14,210 bases of DNA from Martensiomyces pterosporus (GCA_025201845.1 MU603962.1:115602-129811); one strand, 5' to 3'; counted from the stretch's first letter, positions 1-7,547 are shown. A program made the numbers and translations. The notes: generated from the letters alone by a model not told the origin.

Positions 1-350
<350 letters not shown>

Positions 351-507
351 ACCCCTGCTGCTCGTTGAGCATCTCTCGCTTCGCTTGTGGCCCACCTCCT
401 GGACGCTTTCAAAGCGCCTTTGAGCGCATTCTCTTTTCGGCCTTGCCTTCCACTGGTTCTCAGTAGCTGGGCACTCTCTTTCTCTTTCTATTGCCACTAG
501 GGCCACC

Positions 508-513
508 AATAAA
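508..513 (+). terminator. Poly(A) signal of polyubiquitin gene
   Basis: A canonical AATAAA lies 158 bases after the ubiquitin stop codon, following a pyrimidine-rich stretch. It is the best candidate for 3'-end formation of the polyubiquitin mRNA. The cleavage site itself cannot be seen. Confidence 0.5.
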
Positions 514-712
514 CGAAGCGCATTATGACCCTTATTACCCAAAGCCATATAACGCAATCGATGTGACTAATGAATGAATGGCGGTGTTGCCAATGAGCAG
601 TTCCGCAAATGCGGCACCAGCCCCTCACACGGAGACCTTCTGCGTGGCTTCGCCTATTCGCCTTTGGATGATGCTGCCCAGGAGCCGAAGCCAGACCCGG
701 AGCCGTGCCTGT

Positions 713-973
713 GCTTGGTGCTGGCACGTCTTATTCGATAGCTTTTGCTGCTGACCCCTGCGTTGCTACCGAGCTGCGGAAGCAGGGATGCGCTGGCGCC
801 CCCTGTGTTGCTGCTGCGTCCAAGCAGGCACATGAAAGGAGGCTCGGTGCCGGCACTTCTTATTCGATAGCTCTTGCTGATGACCCCTGCGTTGCTACCG
901 AGCTGCGGAAGCAGGGATGCGCTGGCGCCCCCTGTGTTGCTGCTGCGTCCAAGCAGGCACATGAAAGGAGGCT
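713..973. repeat. Two-copy 129-bp tandem repeat
   Basis: Copy one spans about 713-841 and copy two about 842-970, with a further three matching bases (to 973). The offset is exactly 129 bases. The copies differ at five positions, all within the first third of the unit; the remaining 80-odd bases are identical. The unit length is divisible by three, and at least one frame on each strand stays open across both copies. In the + frame three of the five differences are silent. I do not recognise the encoded sequence, and the open + frame has no ATG at its beginning, so I call this a repeat and not a gene. A recent duplication or a remnant coding fragment are both possible. Confidence 0.85.
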
Positions 974-1635
974 AAACATAGAGCAGCACCCCCTGCTTGC
1001 TTCTCTACAGCCTCCACGTATCCATTTTACCAATGCTCCACACATGCAAGCGCTTCCATGAAAGACATTCACAGCATGCTCTCTCCGCACAACATGGGTG
1101 CTGCTGTGTTTTGGTCTCGCGGCACGCATTCTTTGACCTGCAGCAAGTGGCTGGCACTTGGCGGCTCGCATGATTTCTTGTGTGTGAGCAGAATGACTGG
1201 CTGGCGCAAACCCTGCCACTCAAAAACCTCCACCTCGCGCAATTTCCTCCCAGGCGTCTCTGTGCTGCGAAGACGAGCAGCAGCGCCCTCATTGGGTCTT
1301 GGCAGAGCAGCCTGCCTGCGCTCATAAAGGAGGCGAGAAAATCTTTGTTTTCCTGCCGCTACAAAACCCCCCACCTCAACACTGCCCACTCAGACAAACC
1401 TGTCTCCCTTACCTCCCTCGTTCTCTGTCCGCACCGTCTATTTGTCCATTTTCCCCTGCTTGCCCGGCAGGAAATCCACAGCTCTCACATTGTCTTGAAT
1501 AGCTCGCTCAATTTGCTCGGGGTTTGCCAGTAAACGCCTCTTCTCTCTGCCTCCCGACCACGCCGTACCGCGCGCTCGCCTCACAAACGACACGCCTTGC
1601 TCTTATATTTGCCTGCTGACGAACACAGATAAACC

Positions 1636-2957
1636 ATGTCATCCGCCTTGGTTTCGCCTTCTCGCGCAGCAGACACCACTGCAGGAAAGAGCGCCGGTAC
1701 AGCTGTTGGCGTTGGTAAGAGCAGCCCTGAGCGTATGCTGCAGAGGCAGCAGACCCCCGTGCTAGAGGATGGCCAGGCCCTGGTGCCAAAGTCCGAGGGC
1801 GCAAAGCGCAAGCACTCGGTGATCATCACCACATCGAGCGGCGAGTTTGACCTCAACGACCTGCCGCCCCCCAGGCCCGGAAGACCCTCGGGGAAGACGC
1901 CCCAGGACCCGGCCATGCAGGAGGCCCGCAAGCGCGCTCGTGTGCTCCGCAACCGCGCAGCCGCCCAGCTCTCGCGCGAGAAGAAGCGCCAGCACCTCGA
2001 GCTGCTTGAGGCCGAGAACGCGGACTTGCGCGCCAAGAACGCGGAGCTCGAGAGGCGTCTGGGCAAGGCGGAGGGCGCCAACTTGGATCTCTCGGCTAAG
2101 CTCGATAACCTGGCCAAGCAGCTCCAGGACTTCCAGAATCTTATTCTTGGCAGCCAGAAGCAGCAGCAGGTGCTGCAGGTGCCTGTGCAGCGCCAGAGCA
2201 GCCTCACCCCTGTGGTCGACTGGAGCTCCATCCCTACCCCGCTTGCTGCCTCGCCGCTTGACCAGCCTCTGCACAGCGCACAGATTAGCATCAGTCCTAG
2301 CGACTCGACGTTCTCTCTTACCAACGCCACCGCATCCACAACCACTCCATCTCCCGCCCAAATGTCCCCATCCACCTCGTCCTCACCCACAGCTTCCATC
2401 ACAAAGTCAGCAGCAGCAGTCTCTGAGGCTTCGTCGATTCTCTCGGCGATGACCGGCACTACTGTCGCATCCACAGCCGATATGTCACCAACACCTGCCA
2501 TGGGGTTGTTTCCTAACGTAGCAGCGTCGTCAGAAATCTCTGGCAAGGGCTTGTCCGAGTCAGCAGCACTCGAACAGTCGGGCGCACACATTTACTGTGT
2601 TGCGCCTGATTCTCAGCAGCGGAGGCCCTTGCCGCGTATGGAGAGTTTCTACCGCAGGCTGCAGCAGCAGCAGCAGCAGCCTTCCAAGAGGGAGGCAGCA
2701 GCTCAAGCAGCAGCAGCATCAACAGCAACGTTGGAAGCATCTTCAGCCAGTTCATCGATGAGCTGGCGGCAGCGAATGGTCAAAACGGCAGTGCGCGCAA
2801 TAGTGTCGGCATCGGCGCAGAGCAGTCCGCAAGCGCTCTGGATGATATTCTGCGCCTTGTGGTGGATCCTGTGCCAAAATGGCGGATGGATCAGCAGACA
2901 CCAGCTTTCGCTCATAGCGCGTGGGATTTTGGAGTCTCCTCATCAACAGACCGCTAG
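1636..2957 (+). CDS. HAC1: Hac1/XBP1-type bZIP transcription factor, spliced form (join 1636-2563, 2617-2957)
   Basis: This is the predicted master regulator of the unfolded protein response, a nuclear DNA-binding activator. The basic region lies at residues 98-118 with the bZIP signature N106-x7-R114 (NRAAAQLSR) and the run SREKKR, close to yeast Hac1. A leucine zipper follows with heptad positions L124, L131, L138, A145, L152 and L159. Pro-rich sequence precedes the basic region, as in filamentous-fungal HacA; a Ser/Thr/Pro-rich linker follows. Removing 2564-2616 joins GAGTCAG to CAGCGG and gives a 422-residue protein. Its new tail contains a poly-Ala run, a Ser run, the acidic/hydrophobic patches SIFSQFIDEL and LDDILRLVVDPV, and AWDFGV near the end, all plausible activation-domain sequence. 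The stop is TAG 2955-2957. The start ATG has A at -3. The bZIP call is certain; Hac1 orthology and splicing are inferred from the basic region, the paired Ire1-type loops and the frame switch. Confidence 0.8.
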
Positions 2958-3219
2958 TGCAGCGATCCGCAAGCCCACCGCTGCTGTTGGAGGCAGCAGT
3001 GGGCTGGCGAGCCTGGGCCTGGTGGCCTCTTGGCTTGGCTCTGGATCGCGCACGGCGGCGGCGCTAAGGCGTGTTGTTGGGAACGGTCCGGTAGACCAAG
3101 TCAGCTCACTGGTTGCGAGACTGCATGCTGTTGCGCGGTCGATTGAGGGCCGCAAGCAGCGTGTGCACTCGAGCAGCCTTGTTTGTAATAAGCAAAAGAC
3201 CATGTTCTACCCACCCTGA
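1636..3219 (+). CDS. HAC1: Same bZIP gene, unspliced reading (527 aa)
   Basis: Without the 53-base removal, the frame stays open to TGA 3217-3219. It shares residues 1-309 with the spliced product, including the whole bZIP domain, but has an unrelated tail of about 218 residues. The tail holds Gln-6, an Ala-rich stretch, a Trp-rich hydrophobic segment at residues 400-413 (ALWMIFCALWWILC), then a Gly/Ala/Leu-rich part and a basic end. The overlap with the spliced frame is 2617-2957; beyond that the unspliced frame is open for another 87 codons. In animals the unspliced XBP1 product binds membranes and antagonises the spliced form; whether that holds here is unknown. The tail could also simply be out-of-frame sequence. 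Confidence 0.6.
   Translation: MSSALVSPSRAADTTAGKSAGTAVGVGKSSPERMLQRQQTPVLEDGQALVPKSEGAKRKHSVIITTSSGEFDLNDLPPPRPGRPSGKTPQDPAMQEARKRARVLRNRAAAQLSREKKRQHLELLEAENADLRAKNAELERRLGKAEGANLDLSAKLDNLAKQLQDFQNLILGSQKQQQVLQVPVQRQSSLTPVVDWSSIPTPLAASPLDQPLHSAQISISPSDSTFSLTNATASTTTPSPAQMSPSTSSSPTASITKSAAAVSEASSILSAMTGTTVASTADMSPTPAMGLFPNVAASSEISGKGLSESAALEQSGAHIYCVAPDSQQRRPLPRMESFYRRLQQQQQQPSKREAAAQAAAASTATLEASSASSSMSWRQRMVKTAVRAIVSASAQSSPQALWMIFCALWWILCQNGGWISRHQLSLIARGILESPHQQTASAAIRKPTAAVGGSSGLASLGLVASWLGSGSRTAAALRRVVGNGPVDQVSSLVARLHAVARSIEGRKQRVHSSSLVCNKQKTMFYPP
2564..2616 (+). other. Predicted Ire1-type non-canonical intron, 53 nt
   Basis: Two identical loops CAGCAGC occur at 2561-2567 and 2614-2620. 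Each matches the Ire1 loop consensus CNG|CNGN with cleavage after the first G (2563 and 2616). The 5' loop is closed by a five-pair stem (CGAGT 2556-2560 with ACTCG 2568-2572). The 3' loop is closed by a weaker stem (TTCT 2610-2613 with GGAG 2621-2624, two of its pairs G-U). The removed piece is 53 bases, 3n+2, which moves translation from the first frame to the third. The last third-frame stop upstream of the acceptor is TGA 2607-2609, inside the intron. The intron lacks GT...AG ends. Known Hac1/XBP1 introns of 20, 26, 56 and 65 bases share the 3n+2 length. Confidence 0.75.
2581..2606 (+). other. Hairpin inside the predicted Ire1 intron
   Basis: GGCGCACACA (2581-2590) pairs with TGTG-T-TGCGCC (2596-2606). 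This makes a ten-pair stem with a single bulged T at 2600 and the five-base loop TTTAC. It fills most of the space between the two cleavage stem-loops and would bring them side by side. This fits a three-stem arrangement suited to two cuts and exon ligation. Confidence 0.65.
2662..2679 (+). repeat. (CAG)6 tract read in two frames
   Basis: Six CAG triplets lie just after the predicted non-canonical intron. Read in the unspliced frame they encode Gln-6; read in the spliced frame they lie within an eight-Ala run. Length changes by whole triplets would keep both frames intact. Confidence 0.9.
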
Positions 3220-3676
3220 CATTCTTTTTCATCTGTTTCCTTTGTTTCTTTCGTTAATATCCCCTCTTTCACCACGTGCGGATGCTCCATTCCGCACACC
3301 TTGTTTCAATACAACAACGCTCTCTCATCATCCTCGCCGCATCCTTGCGCATGCTGTTTGGGCTGGCTGTGATCCATGGCTTGATCCGGCACTAGTAACA
3401 AGTGAAAAAATTTTATGTGCTTAATTTTTCTTGCCCTCCCTTTCTGCCAAACCCGGCGCTGCGATCCAGTGCTAAACACAAGGCGGGTGAGGCGGCAGAG
3501 ACAGGGCGGCTTTTCTGCTAAACTCTGCTCGCGCACCCACTGCTTGAATGCCTGTGTCTCTTGCTTGATTTTCCCCATCCGATAAGCTATCATTGCCACT
3601 ACATTTGCAGCCAGCAGCCTTTGCTGAAACAGCGCACCTTCACAGCCTCGATAGCAACGCCGATAGAAGAACAGGA
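3220..3676. other. Intergenic region between bZIP gene and nucleolar-type gene
   Basis: The left part is T/C-rich and would be bZIP 3' UTR. An AT-rich stretch at about 3400-3430 (AAAAAATTTTATGTGC and following T-rich bases) stands out from its surroundings and may mark 3'-end formation. A CCACGTG element lies at 3272-3278. No gene was found. Open frames here lack ATG starts or recognisable sequence. Confidence 0.55.
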
Positions 3677-5491
3677 ATGCCTGCTCGAGGCTCTACCTCA
3701 AAAGGCAGCAATGTGCCCAGCACACCGCCACGCGGGAATGCCCCCTCTCCTATTTCCACCCGCCTGCGTTCGCGGGTAAAGAGCCAGTCAACGCTGGACG
3801 AAGGCGACGCTGCTGATGCGCCCATGACCCCTACCACCACACGCGGACGGCGCTCTGTCTTGCGCAAGACTGCGTCGGAGGACCATAGCGAGGCGCCTGC
3901 GACGCCGTCGCGGAGGTCGACCAGGGCGGCGGCGAGAAAGGCGACCGACTTGATCCAGGACGAGGTTGCCGAATTGATGGGATCGCGCAAGAGAGCCACA
4001 AGGAAGGCACCCGCATCATCGGCCAAGAAGACAACTGGTGCGTCGTTGGCAGAGGAGATGCTGCCGGCTACACCCACGGGGAAAACAACAAAGGCGAGTA
4101 GCCATACACGCAGAGTAGCGAAGATTGAGGAGGAGGAGGAGGTAGCGAAGAAGGCACCCACAGGCACAAATCGCCCATCTAAGGCCGCCAAGAAGCCGTC
4201 GGAGGAGTCGGTGGCGACTGAAGGCGAGAAGCGTGGAAAGACCAGCCTTCCTCCACCACACCCCGACCTTGCTGCCGCCGAAGAAATGCCCAGTGCCGCT
4301 GCTGCTGCGGCGTTGGACAATAGCCAGTTCAAGTCGGCGAGCCAGTCGGCTGACGAGAACTACCATACTGCGCCTGAGAGCCCCGTGAAGCCAGACGCTG
4401 GTGCGCCGGTTGCTAAGGAGAACCGCAGTGTTTCATCTGCTGCTGTTGGTACAAAGGGGGAGGAGGAAAGCTTTGAAAGCGAAGAGGACGAGATCTCGGA
4501 TCTAAGCGATATCGACGACCCCCACTTCACTGAGATTATGACCAGTGAAGCTGCCACCGCAGCTCTTTCGGCCGCTGGTTCCACGCCTGCTGCGTCTGTG
4601 CACGAGGACGAAGAAGCCGACGCTGAGGAGAGGCTCGAAGGTGCTGCTGAAGATGCGTCTGGGTCTGAACCACAGGCCAAGAGCAGCCATGTGGTATTCG
4701 ACTCTGACGCAGAGGCTGAGAGCGACAGCGAGAGCGATGACGAGGCCGCCACAACCGCCGCACCGGCTGGCTTTGCTGCCAAGGGCGCTGATATGGACAG
4801 CGACAGCGACGACGAGGCACCAGAGGTTGTGTCCACAAAGACAGCTCCTCGCCCAGAGCCCGTAGAGGCTAACGGCAGAAGCGAGACTGAGGCCGTCGTG
4901 CCCGCAGCCAAAGAGAGCGAGCAACAAAAGACGAAAAAGAAGCACCGTGCTCGGCACCGCAAACGTGCAGTGCCTGCGACAGTTGTCAAGGATATTTCCA
5001 CGACGATGGATAATGTCGCTAGAATGAAGAGCCGCCCAGGGCTGTTCCGCCCGACAGAGATCCCCGAGGAGCTTCGTCTTGAAGAAGATGCTGGGCTCGC
5101 AGAGGCAAGTTCGGCTCCTGCTGCCAAGCGGCCTACGGCCGGCGACAGGATTGACATGTCGGTGCTGGCAGAGTTTGCACAGGAGTCGAAGAAGCGGGCC
5201 AAGGACGAGGCTGACCAGGACAGCGAGGACGGGCTGGCAGAGAGGAGAAGGAAGGACAAGAAGAGGAAGAAGAGCAAGGGCAAGGACTCGCGTGTCGTCT
5301 CGGGCATCCGCGTGGTTTCAACAAGGCCTGCCAAGAAAGCTAGCCTTTTGGAAACCCTCTCGCAGAAGGTGCCGGACACGGTCAGGAGCTTCAGCAAGAA
5401 GAAGAGAGGCGCAAGAGGCATCAAGCGCTCAAACCCTCTTGTTGGAATAGCTCGCCACAACAACCAGCCAGCTATCAATTTCTTCAAGTAG
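3677..5491 (+). CDS. Acidic/basic nucleolar-type protein, possible U3 snoRNP-associated Utp16/Bud21-like
   Basis: A 604-residue, almost entirely low-complexity protein, with no signal peptide or membrane segment. The N-terminal part (1-170) is basic, with Thr-Pro sites and Arg/Ala/Lys-rich stretches such as RSTRAAARKA. A Glu run and Lys-rich stretches follow. The middle (about 270-395) alternates Ser/Asp/Glu-rich acidic blocks, including HVVFDSDAE and DSDSDDEAPEVVS. Next come a basic block (KKKHRARHRKR), a Lys/Arg-rich probable nuclear/nucleolar signal (RRRKDKKRKKSKGK, about 523-536) and a C-terminal segment starting SGIRVVS. The DSDSDDEAPE motif, Lys-rich block and GIRVV segment recall the U3 snoRNA-associated family (Utp16/Bud21) of small-subunit processing factors. 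This rests on memory of the family pattern, and low complexity weakens it. ATG 3677 is the first ATG in the frame; a longer open frame exists only from a TTG. No intron is needed. Confidence 0.85.
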   Translation: MPARGSTSKGSNVPSTPPRGNAPSPISTRLRSRVKSQSTLDEGDAADAPMTPTTTRGRRSVLRKTASEDHSEAPATPSRRSTRAAARKATDLIQDEVAELMGSRKRATRKAPASSAKKTTGASLAEEMLPATPTGKTTKASSHTRRVAKIEEEEEVAKKAPTGTNRPSKAAKKPSEESVATEGEKRGKTSLPPPHPDLAAAEEMPSAAAAAALDNSQFKSASQSADENYHTAPESPVKPDAGAPVAKENRSVSSAAVGTKGEEESFESEEDEISDLSDIDDPHFTEIMTSEAATAALSAAGSTPAASVHEDEEADAEERLEGAAEDASGSEPQAKSSHVVFDSDAEAESDSESDDEAATTAAPAGFAAKGADMDSDSDDEAPEVVSTKTAPRPEPVEANGRSETEAVVPAAKESEQQKTKKKHRARHRKRAVPATVVKDISTTMDNVARMKSRPGLFRPTEIPEELRLEEDAGLAEASSAPAAKRPTAGDRIDMSVLAEFAQESKKRAKDEADQDSEDGLAERRRKDKKRKKSKGKDSRVVSGIRVVSTRPAKKASLLETLSQKVPDTVRSFSKKKRGARGIKRSNPLVGIARHNNQPAINFFK

Positions 5492-6054
5492 AGCCTCGGG
5501 CAGAACTGGATCTGGCACCGGCACCCCAGGTGTATCTGCTTCCTTCCAAAGAGCACAAGGTCTAAAATAATCCTTTCTACATATAGCCATTATCCTGGCA
5601 TTCTGCCACTTGCTTTTACGCGAATACCATACTTTTCAAGCGCCATCTCCATGTCTGCTTCTGCTGGCGAAGGAAAACCAGCATGCTGCTCTCCCGGCAC
5701 ACCTTCCTCCACCCATATCGAATGCCTCCCCAGGTGCCTATAAAAAGGGCCTCTAAACTGCAGCTGTCGGCCCTTCCGCCGAGCACATCAAACGGCCCTC
5801 CCTGTTTTCTCCTTCCTCTCCACACAGCGTGCGCAACAGTATCTACTTGCCCCTCTTCTACAATCGCTACGCTACAAATTGGTGTTTCACTCGGAGCCCT
5901 CGCCTCACCTGGCAGCTGCAAGCACACGAATTCCGCCTGCATTTCTTCTCATTAGCTGACCAGCAACCTGCTACATGTGCACCTGGGAATTGCGGTTCAT
6001 CGGATTAAAGAGAGCAAATTCCAAAGACTGTTTGGCGCTGTTAGGTTGGTCGCT
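5492..6054. other. Intergenic region and elongin A promoter/leader
   Basis: The stretch contains the 3' UTR of the preceding gene, with ATTATCC and T-rich sequence around 5570-5640. It also holds a strong TATA box at 5739-5747, then a pyrimidine-rich leader up to the elongin A ATG at 6055. I find no further gene; the open frames here look unlike protein. Between the TATA box and 6055 the only ATG is at 5975, which opens a short upstream ORF. Confidence 0.65.
5739..5747 (+). promoter_or_regulatory. TATA box of elongin A gene
   Basis: TATAAAAAG in the context CCTATAAAAAGGGC is a near-perfect TATA box, 316 bases upstream of the elongin A ATG. A pyrimidine-rich stretch follows it. If transcription starts 40-100 bases downstream, the leader is about 210-280 bases and includes the upstream ORF at 5975. 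Confidence 0.6.
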
Positions 6055-6058
6055 ATGA
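5975..6058 (+). promoter_or_regulatory. Upstream ORF overlapping elongin A start (ATGA)
   Basis: The first ATG after the TATA box opens a 27-codon reading frame. Its TGA stop (6056-6058) overlaps the elongin A ATG (6055-6057) as ATGA. The uORF start has T at -3 (weak context), whereas the main start has G at -3. Leaky scanning or termination-reinitiation could therefore set elongin A output. No experimental support is visible. Confidence 0.45.
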
Positions 6059-7547
6059 GCAAGCAGCAGCAGCGACCGGGAGGCAGTCTGCAGCTGATGT
6101 CGCTGAAGCAGCTGTGCCAGCGCGCACTGATGTCCAAGGTTGACCGTAGGTATCTATACTGTCTCACACCCACACGCGGCATTCACATCGCACGGCGATA
6201 GCACCGTCAGCGGTGCGCATGTGCATGCGCCAAACCAGCACCGCCATATCGTGGAAGCACCTGTAGCGAATAATGCCAGCGTGGCTGCCTTTCATTATTT
6301 TAGGGATAAGACGGCTTGGGATTGTTCCCCAGTACCTGGTGGCCGATGCGCTGGCGATGTGCACGCCAAAGCAGCTGGAGACTATCGAGCGCTTCAACCC
6401 GCACATCATTGAGGACAACGAGCCGCTGTGGATGGCGCACTGCACACGATCGTACAAGGAGCTGCGAGAGCTGCCTGAGAATATTGCACAGGGCATCGCG
6501 CCGCCTGTTCCTTCGTGGCGCAGGCTGTATTGGGAAATGAAGCACCAGGACGAGGTGCGGGCACAGGAGATTGCCCAGCGTGTGCGCAACAAGGTGGCAG
6601 AAATCGAGCGTGCCAAGAGCTCGCGCAAAGTGCGAATGACAAAGATGCCTGTGAGCGCCATGGTTTCGAGTGGCTGTGGAGGTGGGCTCAAGAGCAGAGG
6701 TGGTTGGGGAGCGAGTGGTTTGCATGCGCGCAATCTCTCGCCGTTTGACAGAGCAAGGATAGAGACTAAAGTACACATGTCAAAGATGACGAACCCCGTC
6801 GAGCGCCGCAACCCAGGGGCAGCCGTGCGGTCCTTGTCTACTAGTACCACGGCGAGGCCCCGTATGCCACCCTCTTCCCCAGCACCAGCACCAGCACCAG
6901 CACCGAGGCAACAGCAGGAGCAGCTCTCGCCCAGGCAGCGATGTAGCAACTATCGACAGCAGCATACACCTCCACCACAGCCAGCAATGGCAACAGCAAC
7001 AGCAGCATACCCGAGCCAGACATCGCCATACGAATCACCTGCTCACTCACCCCCGTATCAGGCGGCGTCGTATTCGCCCCCCTATTTCTCCTCTGCTTCC
7101 TCGTGCTCGCCCACACACTCAGCGGCCTCCCCGCCGTACGTCCCGGACTCGGGGAGCAATAGCCAGAACGAGGCGTCGTCCTCAAGTTTCAACCTGTTTG
7201 ATGACATCTTTGGCTGGTCGCCCCGCAGCACAGGGGCCAGCAGATCTGGGATCTTCCTTACGCCCACAGCCACCATCACAGAGCAGACAGTGTATCGTAA
7301 GGTGCCTGCGCAGCCGTCGCCTGAAAGACGGAAGCGAATGCGGCGGGATGGAGGCTCTAGGCAGCGCGAGCACTCACCTAGTGGCGGCAGCAAAGGCAGC
7401 AAGACCTTGAGGAAACCGAAAGGCCACAGGACCCACAACCCTAGGGCGCCAGCCAGTGCATTTGGGCAAAGAGAGGCCAAGGATGTTTCGAATAATGCTG
7501 CTGACGATAATGCTGAGGACGCTGTCGTCAAGGTCTCAGGCCCCTAG
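6055..7547 (+). CDS. ELA1: Elongin A (join 6055-6145, 6304-7547)
   Basis: Elongin A joins elongin C and a cullin in a ubiquitin ligase that removes stalled RNA polymerase II (Ela1-Elc1-Cul3 in yeast). The spliced 444-residue product has a BC-box at residues 16-25 (SLKQLCQRAL) for elongin C binding. The elongin A domain then runs to about residue 110: VDRI, GIVPQYLV, CTPKQLETIERFNPHIIED, LWMAHC, and WRRLYWEMK. The intron position was chosen because joining C6145 to GG6304 restores the family spacing VDRI...LG.VP. A Lys/Arg-rich helix follows. The rest is disordered: a Pro-Ala repeat, Gln/Pro/Ser-rich sequence with repeated SPPY, then DIFGWSPRS and a basic tail. The domain is in the N-terminal third, so the long tail is the variable part. 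The neighbouring polyubiquitin gene is functionally related but not linked as an operon. Confidence 0.9.
6146..6303 (+). other. Spliceosomal intron in elongin A, 158 nt
   Basis: Donor GTAGGT at 6146 and acceptor TTTTAG ending at 6303 give phase-1 joining and codon CGG at the junction. An alternative pair (donor GTATCT at 6150, acceptor ATAAG ending at 6310) is also in frame and gives one residue fewer. The first is preferred because it fits the elongin A family alignment. Without splicing, the frame of exon one does not continue into the elongin domain. Confidence 0.75.
6881..6904 (+). repeat. Four-copy hexanucleotide AGCACC repeat
   Basis: Four perfect copies of AGCACC lie within the elongin A coding region and encode a Pro-Ala run in its disordered part. 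This is a simple coding microsatellite. Confidence 0.9.

Larger units (their letters stand above)
351..1635. other. Intergenic region: ubiquitin 3' UTR, tandem repeat, bZIP promoter
   Basis: No convincing gene lies in these 1.3 kb. Open frames on both strands have biased, Cys/His/Arg-rich compositions and no recognisable motif. The left part holds the ubiquitin 3' UTR and poly(A) signal, the middle a 129-bp tandem duplication. The right part (about 1330-1635) is pyrimidine-rich, as in many fungal promoters and leaders, and leads to the ATG at 1636, which has A at -3. No ATG occurs between 1501 and 1636. A branch-like CTGAC followed by ACACAG just before the ATG could be the 3' end of an intron in the 5' UTR, but no clear donor pairs with it. 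Confidence 0.7.

Noticed and set aside
705..1061. Open frame across the 129-bp tandem repeat as a gene
   Set aside because: It begins with GTG, has no ATG start, resembles no family I know, and lies between a 3' UTR and a promoter. Kept only as a repeat.
1604..1610. TATATTT as TATA box of the bZIP gene
   Set aside because: It lies only 26 bases before the ATG, leaving almost no leader; probably incidental.
1581..2591. 336-codon minus-strand open frame over the bZIP gene
   Set aside because: Composition is Ser/Ala/Leu-rich without a domain; the + strand carries a clear bZIP.
2652..2665. CCGCAGG and CTGCAGC as the 3' Ire1 site
   Set aside because: Both match the loop consensus, but neither has a closing stem, and the first gives the wrong phase (91 bases); the 2614-2620 loop fits better.
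3593..3676. N-terminal extension of the nucleolar-type protein
   Set aside because: It would start at TTG; the first in-frame ATG is at 3677.
4360..5556. 398-codon minus-strand open frame over the nucleolar-type gene
   Set aside because: Long Ser/Leu runs are simply the complement of the Glu/Asp/Lys-rich codons on the + strand.
6273..6303. Start of elongin A at ATG 6273
   Set aside because: It would lose the BC-box and the beginning of the domain, which exon one (6055-6145) supplies in frame.
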